Below are positions 33,086-42,995 of a DNA stretch of 64,000 nucleotides, one piece after another (positions within the stretch are counted from its first letter, which is position 1; every line of letters starts with the position of its first letter). The stretch is from Cephalotus follicularis (lineage: Eukaryota; Streptophyta; Magnoliopsida; Oxalidales; Cephalotaceae). The notes below the pieces were generated by a model that saw only the letters and a program-made list of their open reading frames with translations, did no database searches and was not told the origin of the DNA. The position numbers and the translations under genes were made by a program. The stretch spans positions 62,001-126,000 of the forward strand of contig BDDD01003374.1 in assembly GCA_001972305.1 (NCBI GenBank), written 5' to 3'.

Positions 33086-34487
33086 TAAGTGACAGATTAC
33101 TGATATTAGCTATTGTTAGGCTGTAAATTGTGTGTAGTTACCCTGGCCTCCACATGGGATGATTGTAATAGTCAATCCTGGTCTTATGTAGTTACATTAC
33201 AGAAAGTAAACAACTTATGCATTCATTGTGAGAGTTATGCAAAAATGACTAAGGTATACTAACATCTTGTTTGAACCCTTGAATTGTAATTGTTCCACTA
33301 TTGTTTAATGATGCTGTTATACATACTGTATAGCTATTAAGTGTTCTTAATTACTATTATTACACTTAATATTAATGATTGAACCCACTAGTACTATAAG
33401 CACAAATATGGATTTTCTTCTTATTGTTTTAAAATGAAAACTTATTGTCTAATGATTTACTGATTTTCCTCCATTGAGAGGCAACCTTACTATACTGAAA
33501 ATCGTTTCCTCCAACGAGAGGTACGGTTACTGAACTGTTAAATGTTTCAAAAGAAAACAACTTTTATATTGCATATTATAGATATATGTAATATTGCTAT
33601 TGAATTGATTGTCTATGTTATTGCCATTAGTCGAGTGATAGGAGACATCACTGGCTACGGGGTGGTCCTATGTGTCAGGAGTTGGCTAGAGCTTCCACCA
33701 CACTTATCTGCAATGCAGATCCTGATTGTTACCTGCCCACTAAATGTCGGCAGAATTGACATGATCTATCATCTTCAGAGTGTAGGGTGATAGTTAGGTG
33801 GTGCACAGTTGGTGCTAGGAATTAGCGACATGTGACACCCAAACCACTGTATTGATTGAATTTACCCTTGTGAGGTATTTTTGAATTGTATTGTCTATGG
33901 ACACTTGGCATGATTACTCATATATATTGAAATACTTATTTACATATGCTATTTCAAAATAAACTGTCATACATGTTTACATTTATATATTCTTTCTCAT
34001 GCATTATTCCTACTTAACCAAGTGAGGACAACGCCCCCTACAATTTCAGATTGACGAAGGAGTTGGTCAAGTGCTGCTGAAGCTTTATTGGAGAGTTTCT
34101 ATCTTGTTTAAGGTTGTTATTTTTGTCTTAGACTGAAAGGAACGATCATACTTCGTTGTTGTTGTTTTTACATTTCCAATATGTAAAAGAATAATTTTTG
34201 TTGGTACTGTATAAGAACGTAGTATGGGCTGCGTGCAGATAATTTTTATAATCAGGAAATGAAATGCTTCCGCTTATGTTATGAATGTTGATTAATGTTG
34301 AATGCTGGATTATTATTTATATATGATATCATCATATATGTTGTCTTAATGAAAAACGGGGTGTGACAATATATAAGGCACTGTCACAAGCCGGCAGGTC
34401 AATAGCTGAAAATAAACATGTCTCTTATAATTACCAAGTCTCGTTGGCTTATTCAGTACAAATCATATAGAAAAACCCATAACGTGG

Positions 34488-34555
34488 GGCAGTCGACTAC
34501 TCAAGGTCTAACAGTCAACTGTTTAAGTGGACAGTCGACTGTTCTGCTCGACAGA
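34488..34555. other. CAGTCGACTG motif array in LTR A (copy 3)
   Basis: GGCAGTCGACTACTCAAGG, ACAGTCAACTGTTTAAG, ACAGTCGACTGTTCTG and CTCGACAG follow each other; exact GTCGAC at 34492 and 34533. The flavour equals that of the B LTR nested in the same host, not that of the other A copies. Confidence 0.85.
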
Positions 34556-35826
34556 AAAGCACAAACAGCAATTTCAATTCCAATTTTCTGTCAAAACTCC
34601 AATATTACAACACTTAGATGATCTTAAACACTTATATAAGACTTATGTGACTTATTAGTTGCATATAAAGCCAAGAAATCATGCAAGGGTAATCATGCTT
34701 TAAGAAGGAGCAAAATTCTAATTCATAGCATGCATAACTATTAATCAATTTCTGTCATATACCAATTTCTAGTTTCAATATATATTTATAACCATTACTA
34801 AACACTTCAGGGCTTGCTAACAATCTCAGAAACATTAACCAAACATACATGGCAGGGATTAAAAACAAAACACACCAGAAACCTATATGCAATGGAGTTT
34901 GATAACCTTAAAGCAAAAACTAAATGCTAATCATAACAACAGAGGAACAAACCTGATTCAGTGAAGCAATGCAGCACAAAACAGATTCCAATTCATGCAA
35001 TTTAGGCTACCAAGCACAATGACATGGTGGAGGCATAACAAGGAGGTATAGTATACATATACCACTTAGAAAAGGCAATTCAGGTCATGCTAAGGCAAAA
35101 AGAAAATCAAAATCTGTTATGATAAGGAAAAATGAGCAAAATTTTGGGATTGATAGGGAGGAAGAGGCAGAAAATCGTTTTTGTGAGGGAGAGGGGAGAG
35201 GTGTACGGGAGAGTGAGTGAAAATATAAGGGAAATAAATCAATTTGCCTAAAATACATTATTCTATTTCCAAATAAAACACCTTTAATAATAATACTGAT
35301 TTTAAAATACAAAACAAATAAACTTTTAACTAAAATTTCATGATTTGTTTTCCAAATTGAAATAATTTGCCATATTACAATATTACACTATTTTATTTCC
35401 AAATAAAATACTTTTGTCATTTTCATAATAAAACTTATTTTCATTCTTTTAAAATTACAAATAAAACTAATATTACTTATCCATGTACATATTCTTTCAA
35501 TATCCAAAAATCCAAAGTAAAATCATATAGCCCAAACACAAGAGCCCATAATAATAAAAAAAAAAGGCCATCATAATAACAAAACAAATAATAATCAAAT
35601 AATAATCCGAAAATATGCACACGAAAATCGGGGTATTACAATTTATTTTATTTTGAATAATTAGGAGTAGTTTTCATAATTAAACCATGATTTCGCATAT
35701 TTCGCCTAGGTTTGATAAATTACAATTAGTTTAACGTTTCCCTGCGTTCGACCCGTTACTTCATGATCCGTACACTTGCGGCTATAAATTTTAAAACAAC
35801 ATTCTTTTTGACAGTGAACAAGTTTT

Positions 35827-35844
35827 TGGCGCCGTTGCCGGGGA
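35827..35844 (+). promoter_or_regulatory. Athila primer-binding site
   Basis: TGGCGCCGTTGCCGGGGA lies six bases after the 5' LTR end GACAGTGAACA. This primer-binding text is strongly conserved among Athila elements and starts minus-strand cDNA synthesis. Confidence 0.85.
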
Positions 35845-36188
35845 AAAGTTTTAAATTAGTTTAAATTTATTCGACTGATTCGTAGTATTTATTTGTGTTT
35901 TATTTTTCTGTTTTTATGTTTCGGTTTACTTTGTTAGCTTAGTTTAATTAGGGACTTGCATAAGCTTTAAAAACAAATTCTAATCATCTTTGCATAAGCT
36001 TTAAACAAACCCTAATTTTGCTAAGTTAACTTTCTACATAAGGTTTTAATAGTTTAGTTTAATTTAGGCTTTAAAAAAAAAAACTTGCGTTTCCTGCTAT
36101 AGTTTTTATAATTGCATTGAGTTAGTTTATGACTGAGTGGATACGTGGCCCAAATAACAGTCTTGAGCGAAACAATCAACAAACACAA

Positions 36189-37566
36189 ATGGCGGACGAA
36201 CGCCCAATTCAAACTCTTCGCGATAGATTCTATCCCGCGAGAACAGCGCAACCATCATGTATCCTGTTGCTTGCTTCTTAAGGGAACAAATTATAGTTGA
36301 AATCTCAGTTTATTAGCATCCTCCCACACTTTCATGGTTTACCCAATGATGATGCATATCTATTCCTTCGCAAGTTCGAGGAGTTATGTGCACTCATGAA
36401 ACTTTAACAACTCTCGGATGACGCCATTAAATTGCGTTTCATAAATTTTTCTCTGAAAGATGGAGCTAAAAAGTGGCTCTACAGTCTCCCGAATGGCTCT
36501 ATTTCTACATGGGACCATTTCACTGTTTCGTTCCTAAAGAAATTCTTTCCACTTCAGAAAACCAATAAACTTAGGAACGACATTCTCCAGTTTCATAAAA
36601 AACCCAATGAATCATTTTCTAGGTGTATGGAACGTTCAAGTAAATCAAATCGATCACAGCACTCCTATGTGTTCTTGGTGTCAGTCCCCAAATCATGATT
36701 TTGAAGAATGCCAAATTTATATTGACAATCAATATGCTCCAGAGAATGTGTCTGCTATGAATCAATACAACCCGTATAGTAACACTTACAATCCGGGTTG
36801 GCGAAACCATCCAAACTTCTCATGGAGTCAAGGGCAAAACATGCGAGAACAATCAAGCTTTTCGGGGTAGCCTTCTAGCGTTGGTGCCCCACCCTCACAC
36901 TTTTTGGGACAACCTTCAAGCTTCCTTAGCCAGTTTGTACCACAACAGACATTTCCAAGGTTCTCCCAAAATTTGAATACTATTCGACCATCCTGTCCAC
37001 CTCAAAATCAATTCTCAAATCAACAAACATCAGGATTGTCGAACCAAAGGGAGGATCCATCTAGGATTTCGTCGCTAGAAAAGAGCATGGAACTTCTTAT
37101 GAGCACTGTGATGACTAGTCAACATAACATGGAAAAACAAATTTCACAACTAGCATCCGCGCTACACGAAAGAGAAAAAGGAAAAATGCCCTCCCAATCT
37201 GACCCGAATCCTAGGACTCCCTTAAACCATTCCGCTCAAATCCAACAACCATTAAATCCGCAAAATTCAGCATCCTCCTCTGGTCCATCAAAACAAGTTT
37301 TTGCCCTAAGGAGTGGAAATGAATACAAGCCAGCTAATCAAACGAAAAACGTGAGCGAGCAAATGGAGGAATCCTTGGCGCAAGAAAATTTACAAGAACC
37401 ATTGGTTGACCTATCGGAGCAATCGACACAATTAAATGCGCACATTGAATTAAGGAAGGAGAAAGAGGGCAAGAAGAAGAACAGCCAGTCGAGGCACCCA
37501 AGCGTTCATTTGACCCACCAGCTCCCTTTCCAAAAAGATTACAAAGCAAGAAAGCCCCAGCGATGA
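36189..37566 (+). pseudogene. gag: Athila gag
   Basis: The ATG at 36189 starts MADERPIQTLRDRFYP and AQPSCI. After a frame slip come FSLKDGAKKWLYSLPNGSI, TWDHFTVSFLKKFFP and KLRNDILQFHKKPNESF (36432-36620), the conserved gag core. A deletion and slip then lead to a CCHC zinc knuckle, CSWCQSPNHDFEEC (about 36670-36710), and YNPGWRNHPNFSWSQ, both Athila hallmarks. The C-terminal part (36904-37566) is Gln/Ser/Pro-rich and open for 220 codons. Stops and frameshifts make the whole non-functional. Gag would package the RNA in cytoplasmic particles. Confidence 0.85.
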
Positions 37567-38510
37567 AAAAGATCATCGAAACATTTAAGCAAGTCCAAAT
37601 CAATATTCCATTGCTTGAAGCCATTGAACAAGTGCCCTCTTATGCAAAAGTACTTAAAGACTTATGCACTAAAAAGAGGATCCTTCAGACTCCGAAAAAA
37701 GCTTTCTTGGCAGCCAACATTAGTGCACTGTTTTTACAAGCCACGATGCGAAAGTATAAAGATCCTGGCTGCCAAAAAATCTCTTGCGTTATTGGAAACA
37801 CAAAAATTGAGCATGCCTTGCTCGATTTAGGAGCAAGTGTGAATTTGTTGCCATCTTCGGTTTATGAGAAGCTTGGACTAGGAGAGTTAAGACCAACCAT
37901 GATGACATTACAATTAGCGGATAGGTCTGTGAAGGTGCCACGAGGGAGAATCGAGGATGTGTTGATAAAGGTTGGTGAGTTTTTCTTTCCTGTCGACTTC
38001 GTCGTCTTAGACACCCAGCCTATTGCAAACTTACATAATCAAATTCCAGTTATCCTTGGTAGACCTTTCCTGGAAACAAGTAATGCGTTAACCAATTGTC
38101 GAAATGGTCTGATGAAATTAAGCTTCGGAAATACGTCCGTGGATTTTAATGTTTTCCGATTGGGTAAGCATTCCGCCGATTGTGCTGAATTGAACGCAAT
38201 CCATGCATTTCCCGATTATATTGATACACACTTCGACATTGATTTTGATGGAAATTTTAACGATTGCATGCAGGATTTAGAGGATGTCGATGGAGGTGAT
38301 TTCGTTGATGCGTTTAGTATGCAGCCATTAGAGCCAGTGGCCCCCTTGTCCACATCCGTACCTAAACCATCAATTGAGGAGCCTCTGAAACTTGAACTCA
38401 AAGAATTGCCCTCTACATTGAAATACTCGTTTCTCGGTGACAACCAAACTCTTCCTGTTATCATTTCATCTGATCTTACTCCAAAGGTGCATGATGAGTA
38501 TTTTCTCTGA
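37563..38510 (+). pseudogene. pol: Athila aspartic protease region
   Basis: A 315-codon open frame. After KKIIETFKQVQINIPLLEA and DLCTKKR comes the protease with LLDLGASVNLLPSSVYEKLG at about residues 86-105; the DLGA box is the Athila form of the DTG/DSG active site. FPVDFVVLD and IPVILGRPFLET follow. The frame ends TLKYSFLGDNQTLPVIISSD, which normally leads straight into RT, but here it jumps into RT text in another frame. It overlaps gag by four bases in a different frame. Confidence 0.9.
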
Positions 38511-38823
38511 CATGGTGGAAGAATTTCTTGAAGTATTTATGGATGACTTTTCTGTACATGGTTCCTCATTTTCTCAATGCCTTCATTACCTAAAATTAGT
38601 ACTCGAAAGAAGTCGAGAGAAGAATTTGGTGCTTAATTGGGAAAAATGCAATTTCATGGTGAAGAAGGGGATCGTTCTTGGACACGTAGTGTCAAAAGAA
38701 GGAATTCAAGTAGATAAAGTGAAAATAGAAGTCATCAAGCATTTGCCTCCACCTCGTAATGTGAAACATTTTTTCTGGGATGATCCTTATCTTTTCAAGG
38801 CATGTCTGGATTTAATTTTGTGA
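38437..38823 (+). pseudogene. pol: Athila reverse transcriptase remnant
   Basis: Homology starts at about 38485 with MMSIFSDMVEEFLEVFMDDF, so the palm box FMDD is kept, followed by LNWEKCNFMVKKGIVLGHVV and LPPPRNVK. Everything between protease and this block (roughly 170 residues in relatives) is deleted. After PPPRNVK the frame jumps to HFFWDDPYLFKACLD, which belongs to the integrase N-terminal region, so RNase H is deleted. TGA at 38821 replaces the expected Arg (CGA), a single transition. Confidence 0.85.
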
Positions 38824-39972
38824 CGATGTGTTCCTAATCATGAGCATCGCTCAGTTCTGTCTTTATATCATGATCAGGCATGTGGTGGTCATTTCGGTCC
38901 GACCAAGACAACAGATAAGGTTTTACAATGTGGTTTTTATTGGCCGACTATTTTTAAAGATGCGTTTCAGTACTGTAGGGCTTGTGCTTCGTGTCAAGCT
39001 TTAGGCCGTGTGACGAAACGAAATATGATGCCTTTGACACCGATTTTGGCGGTTGAGATCTTTGATGTTTGGGGTATTGATTTTATGGGTTCGTTTCCCA
39101 ACTCATTTGGGAATCTATACATCCTTCTAGCTGTGGATTATGTTTCAAAGTGGATAGAGGCGATTCCTTGTAGAACCAATGACAACTCTGTTGTTGTTAA
39201 ATTTCAGAAGGGACATATTTTTTCTCGTTTTGGCACCCCACGTGCCATTATCAGTGATAGAGGTACTCATTTTCGCAATCGTTCGTTTGAAGCCCTTATG
39301 AAAAGATATGGGATCACTCACAAGCTTGCCACACCATATCATCCCCAAACAAGTGGGCAAGTTGAGGTATCTAATCGCCAAATCAAGCAAATTCTCGAAA
39401 AAACAGTCAACCCTAATAGAAAGGATTGGTCCACGCGACTTGTGTATGCTTTATGGGCTTATCGAATTGCTTTCAAGACTGACCTTGGTCAATCTCCTTA
39501 CCGTCTTGTGTATGGTAAAGCTTGCCATCTTCCCGTGGAGTTAGAACATCGAGCCTTTTGGGCTATTAAGCAATTTAATTTTGATCGTTCCGCTGCGAGT
39601 AGTCATCGTGCTCTTCAATTATTTGAGTTAGAAGAAATTCGAAATGATGCATATGACAATGCGAAGATTTCCAAAGTAAAGACCAAAGCCTTTCATGATG
39701 CGCGGATTTTGCAGAAAATTTTTGAAGTAGGAGACAAGGTTCTTTTATATAATTCACGTTTACATTTGTTTCCTGGAAATTTGAGGTCTCGTTGGGATGG
39801 TCATTATATTGTTAAAAATATTTTCTCAAATGGTATTTTTGAGATATGTAAGCCAGGTACTGAAGATGTGTTCAAGGTAAATAGGCAGCGATTGAAGAAA
39901 TTTTTAGAGATTCCGGCTGCGCCGATGGAAGAGGCCATGAACTCGCATGAGCCTCTTTATGAGCCTCCATGA
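38824..39972 (+). CDS. pol: Athila integrase domain, open frame
   Basis: The frame is uninterrupted from 38824 to the stop at 39970-39972 and is in phase with the RT remnant. A zinc-binding region ([11 protein letters not shown], then CRACASCQ) is followed by the catalytic core: acidic residues in [17 protein letters not shown] and [12 protein letters not shown], giving the D-D-E set. The C-terminal part has [26 protein letters not shown] and a Pro/Glu-rich tail. An ATG inside this frame lies at 39010 and misses the zinc finger. It is the best-preserved protein domain in the window; with RT broken the element is not autonomous. Integrase joins cDNA ends to host DNA in the nucleus. Confidence 0.9.
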   Translation, partial: RCVPNHEHRSVLSLYHDQACGGHFGPTKTTDKVLQCGFYWPTIFKDAFQYCRACASCQALGRVTKRNMMPLTPILAVEIFDVWGIDFMGSFPNSFGNLYILLAVDYVSKWIEAIPCRTNDNSVVVKFQKGHIFSRFGTPRAIISDRGTHFRNRSFEALMKRYGITHKLATPYHPQTSGQVEVSNRQIKQILEKTVNPNRKDWSTRLVYALWAYRIAFKTDLGQSPYRLVYGKACHLPVELEHRAFWAIKQFNFDRSAASSHRALQLFELEEIRNDAYDNAKISKVKTKAFHDARILQKIFEVGDKVLLYNSRLHLFPGNLRSRWDGHYIVKNIFSNGIFEICKPGTEDVFKVNRQRLKKFLEIPAAPMEEAMNSHEPLYEPP

Positions 39973-40496
39973 TGATATTCGGTAAACCCTACCCCTTTGT
40001 TCTTTATTTTATTGAATTGTTTCTTATATTTTTGTGATCATGCATTGTTGTTTCTTTAGTATCATACGTCTTGTCATCACCGTTGCACTCCGTATCGACC
40101 TAGCTGCCGTTGGTTATCAAGGTATGATCGTTCAATTACATGGAATTGTTCAATACAATCTACGGTGAGTTTCTATACCCTAAAACCGCTTCTTAATTAT
40201 ATATTGTCTTCACTTTTATTAGTTGTTCTGATTCGTTTTAAAATTGCATGTTTTATTTCTTGGTGTTTAGAATTCAGCGTTTATAATTCTCGAAGTCTTA
40301 ATTTTCTGTTTTGATTATTTATTTTATTTTGAATAATTAGGAGTAGTTTTCATAATTAAACCTTGATTTCGCATACTTCGCCTAGGTTGGATAAATTACA
40401 ATTAGTTTAACGTTTCCCTGCGTTCGACCCGTTACTGCATGATCCGTGCACTTGCGGCTATAAATTTTAAAACAACATTCTTTTTGACAGTGAACA
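39973..40496 (+). mobile_element. Athila 3' region and right LTR piece
   Basis: 40314-40496 matches 35641-35820 (TTTATTTTATTTTGAATAAT, TTTAACGTTTCCCTGCGTTC, CACTTGCGGCTATAAATTTT). The start of the right LTR cannot be placed because the left copy is cut at that point; no clear polypurine tract was found after the integrase stop. The TATAAATTTT word may be promoter-related. Confidence 0.6.
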
Positions 40497-40919
40497 CAAA
40501 CTCAACAACACTACCATCCAAGATCCATTTAAGTATCCTTTCGTCTCGATCCCTTTTTACTGTGATCCATCACATGGGCCTAACCCATTCCATAACCACG
40601 AAATGGGTCAGCGACATAAAGTCAGGTAGGTATACTACATGCCATGTATGCAATGATATAATAATATGCCATGAATGCCACAGGGTAGTAATGTGCTATG
40701 CATGTAACCAATATATCCATATGTCAAGTGGTAAATAATATATATCATATGCCATGTAACGTCATTAGTATGAATGCCAATTGCGGACAACTTCAATATA
40801 CCAACCCTCCCTAAGCGGAGTATATTTAGCTAGTCCTAGTCTTAGGGAGGTTATAGACTAGTAGACGCTTAGTAAGCAATCAAAATCATACATGGGTATT
40901 ATGATAACCTGGCACCTAT

Positions 40920-41155
40920 ATCAGCCCGCCCGGAATTGCGAGGTCCCATCGTAATATATATCGGTCCTCCCGCACTTGCGGGGGTTCGATTGCAATTATA
41001 AGGTTCCATTATAATTTATATCGGTCCTCCAGCACTTGCGGGGTCCCATTTCAATTTATATCAGTGCTCTTGCACTTCCGAGGTCCTATTTCAATTTATA
41101 TCGGTCCTCCCACACCTGTGGGGTCCCATTGGTCCTCCCATGAAGTGGGGTCCCT
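40920..41155. repeat. Minisatellite TCGGTCCTCCCGCACTTGCG
   Basis: About four to five units of 45-60 bases share TATATCGGTCCTCCCGCAC, TTGCGGGGTCCCATT and TCAATTTA. It replaces, at the same place in the LTR, the CACAATGTGAGGT minisatellite of copy 2. Confidence 0.75.
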
Positions 41156-41399
41156 CGTATTGTGCAGTCTAACCTTCATGACCATTCATTGAAAACCGTT
41201 GTATAAAACTCTTTTAGAAACTCTTTTAGGGGGAACTTTTCATAAAACATCTTCCTGGAAGCTCTATTTTTATAATCCAAGTGTTAAGGATAGATTTATA
41301 TAGGTCACGAGGACTTAGGGAGGCTTTCTATGGTATCCATTTCAGGTAAAAGCCATTTAAAGTCCAAAACAGTGTAAAAACAGTCATTTGTGGCAAATC

Positions 41400-41565
41400 A
41401 GGGCACTAAGCGTTGACGCTAAGCAACCAGGCATCGACACTTAGCACTTTAAGCGTCGACTGTTTGGTGTTGGCGCTGACGCTTAAGTGTTTTAAGCGTC
41501 ATTGAAACACAATGCAAGGCGTCGACGGTTAAAAAGGAAAAGGGTAGAACGCGTCGATGCTTTGA
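41400..41565. other. GTCGAC-core motif array in LTR A (40497 copy)
   Basis: Sites are TAAGCGTTGACGCTAAG, AGGCATCGACACTTAG, TTTAAGCGTCGACTGTTTGG, GGCGCTGACGCTTAAG, AAGGCGTCGACGGTTAA and ACGCGTCGATGCTTTG; exact GTCGAC at 41455 and 41521. AAGCGTCGACTGTTT is a true hybrid of the AAGCGTCGACGCTT and AACAGTCGACTGTT flavours. Confidence 0.8.
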
Positions 41566-42273
41566 ACAGAAACATGCGAGAAAACAGTTCAAAATCAGTG
41601 GAAATCATGTCAAAAACCCAGAGAATCCGTTTTAAAACCAGTAAAATCGGATTATTCACATACCCAGCTCCCATTTCATCTATTTATCATGTGAATCCAT
41701 CAACCACTCAATAGCAGGAAGATATTCAAACAAAATGCAGGAATTTGGCAAATAGTATAACCTACCTTTTGAAATGACGATTTAGCTTGCAACAATGGAG
41801 AATTTGCTGTCAAAATGATGAGCTGTCAGTGCTTCAAGCCCCACTACCAAGCTCTCCCTTCTTCCTTGTCACTGCCTCTCTTCCTCCCTTTCTTCTTTTC
41901 TTCCTTTTCTTCTTCCTTTTTCCTTATGTTTTCTTCCTTTCCTGCTGGCTCTCTGTTTCTTCCTCTTTACTCTTCTTTTCTCACGCGGGCTCTCTTTTCT
42001 TTCTTTTTGTTTTTGGCGAGGCAGTGGGTGTGGTAATATAAAGGAGAGAAAAGGTAACCGCCTTTGGCGTTTTGCAATAATCAATAAAGCATTGGCCCCA
42101 TATATATATTTATATATGCTCCTTTCAATTATTTAATGCTGTTTGGCCTTAATAATTCACAAAAGAACTATACCGTATAGCACAATATAGCACATCAATA
42201 AAATAACATATCCAAAGCACCATTTCATAATGTTATTTATTACAACTATTTACAATTAATTGTAGGGCTTACA

Positions 42274-42286
42274 TCCTCCCCTCCTT
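42274..42286 (-). promoter_or_regulatory. Polypurine tract
   Basis: The minus strand reads AAGGAGGGGAGGA directly before the LTR start TGTAAGCCC. It fixes the sense strand of family A and of the flanking chromovirus. Confidence 0.9.
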
Positions 42287-42995
42287 AAAGAAATCTCATC
42301 CCGAGATTCTCTAAGGTCAAAACAGATAAGGATACAATGCTCTCATGTCGTCCTCACTCTTCCAGGTTGCCTCTTCGATTCCGTGATGCTGCCACAACAC
42401 TTTAACCAATGCAATCTCCTTGTTTCTTAGCTACTTGGTTCGGAGATAGAGAATCTGAACAGGCATCTCTTCAAAGCTCATATCTGCCTTTAATTCCAAC
42501 GGCTCATACTGTAATACATGTGAAGTATCTGGGTAGTACTTCCTCAACATTGACACGTGGAAGACATTGTGTACCTCTGATAACTCTGGCGGTAAGGCAA
42601 GCCTGTAAGCAATAGAGCCTACACTCTCGAGGATCTCAAAAGGTCCGATATACCGCGAAGCTAACTTCCCTCTTTTACAAAACCTCATAACTCCCTTGGT
42701 TGGTGAGACCTTGAGGAATACATGATCCCCCACATAGAACTCTAAATCCTTCCTTCGGTGATCTGCATAACTCTTCTGCCGACTTTGAGCTGTTAAGAGC
42801 CTTTCCTTGATCATTTTGGCCTTTTCTGTTGTTTCCTGTACCATCTTTGGCCCTAGGAGACTCTTTTCACCTACCTCAAACCAATATACCAGAGTTCTGC
42901 ACTTTCATCCATATAAGGCTTCAAACAGTGCCACGCCGATACTAACATGGAAACTGTTGTTATAAGAGAACTCCATCAAAGGCAAATGTTCCTCC
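42287..42995 (-). pseudogene. pol: Chromovirus integrase C-terminus and chromodomain
   Basis: In sense from 42985: EEHLPLMEFSYNN, then 42844-42431 with QETTEKAKMIKERLLTAQSR, FYVGDHVFLKVSP, GPFEILESVGSIAYRLALPP and VHNVFHVSMLRKY. After one stop come LRNKEIALVKVLWQHHGIEE and ATWKSEDDMRALYPYLF, a chromodomain-like tail ending near the PPT. It is the 3' end of the pol gene that continues at 57166; the copia element at 42996-57165 splits it. Confidence 0.9.

Larger units (their letters stand above)
31806..34368 (+). mobile_element. Family B solo LTR nested in family A LTR
   Basis: The ends are TGTAATAATCGCAAATTG and AAAAACGGGGTGTGACA, with perfect ATATA target duplications (31801-31805, 34369-34373). 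The host LTR resumes exactly afterwards. Homology to 14624-17136 is clear at both ends. GTTCTATATATCAG near 32335 is a candidate TATA region, and GAG|GTAAGC (32465) and CTG|GTAAGT (32635) are donor-like words. The frame at 33542-33790 is not gene-like. Confidence 0.95.
31446..35640 (-). mobile_element. Family A LTR, copy 3, hosting a family B LTR
   Basis: The ends are TGTCACGCCCTGAACC and AAATCGGGGTATTACA. Homology to 577-870 and 1160-1250 is clear on both sides of the insert. Without the insert it is about 1.63 kb. It abuts copia D on the left and Athila LTR on the right, with no matching target duplication (TAGGG, ATTTA). The part after 34570 is A/T-rich with no supported gene. Confidence 0.85.
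35641..40496 (+). mobile_element. Athila-type Ty3/gypsy element, internally deleted
   Basis: The two LTR pieces (35641-35820 and 40314-40496) match and end TTTTTGACAGTGAACA. The PBS text TGGCGCCGTTGCCGGGGA is the classic Athila signature. Order inside: gag, zinc knuckle, protease, RT remnant, integrase, all plus strand. RT fingers/palm N-part and the whole RNase H are lost, and no env-like region is seen. The left LTR is cut by family A at 35640; the right LTR ends against family A at 40497. Confidence 0.9.
40497..42273 (-). mobile_element. Family A LTR (truncated), 3' LTR of a minus-strand chromovirus
   Basis: 40600-40880 matches 1400-2250 of family A (CCACAGGGTAGTAA, TGCTATGCATGTA, GTATATTTAGCTAGTCCTA). 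In sense it begins TGTAAGCCCTACAATTAATT at 42273 next to a polypurine tract. The distal end is missing: it meets the Athila LTR at 40496. CT-rich text fills 41850-42000; frames there are low-complexity. Confidence 0.8.

Noticed and set aside
41787-42084. Phe/Ser/Leu-rich frames and their Lys/Arg-rich reverse frame
   Set aside because: CT-rich LTR tract read in several frames; low complexity and no conserved motif.
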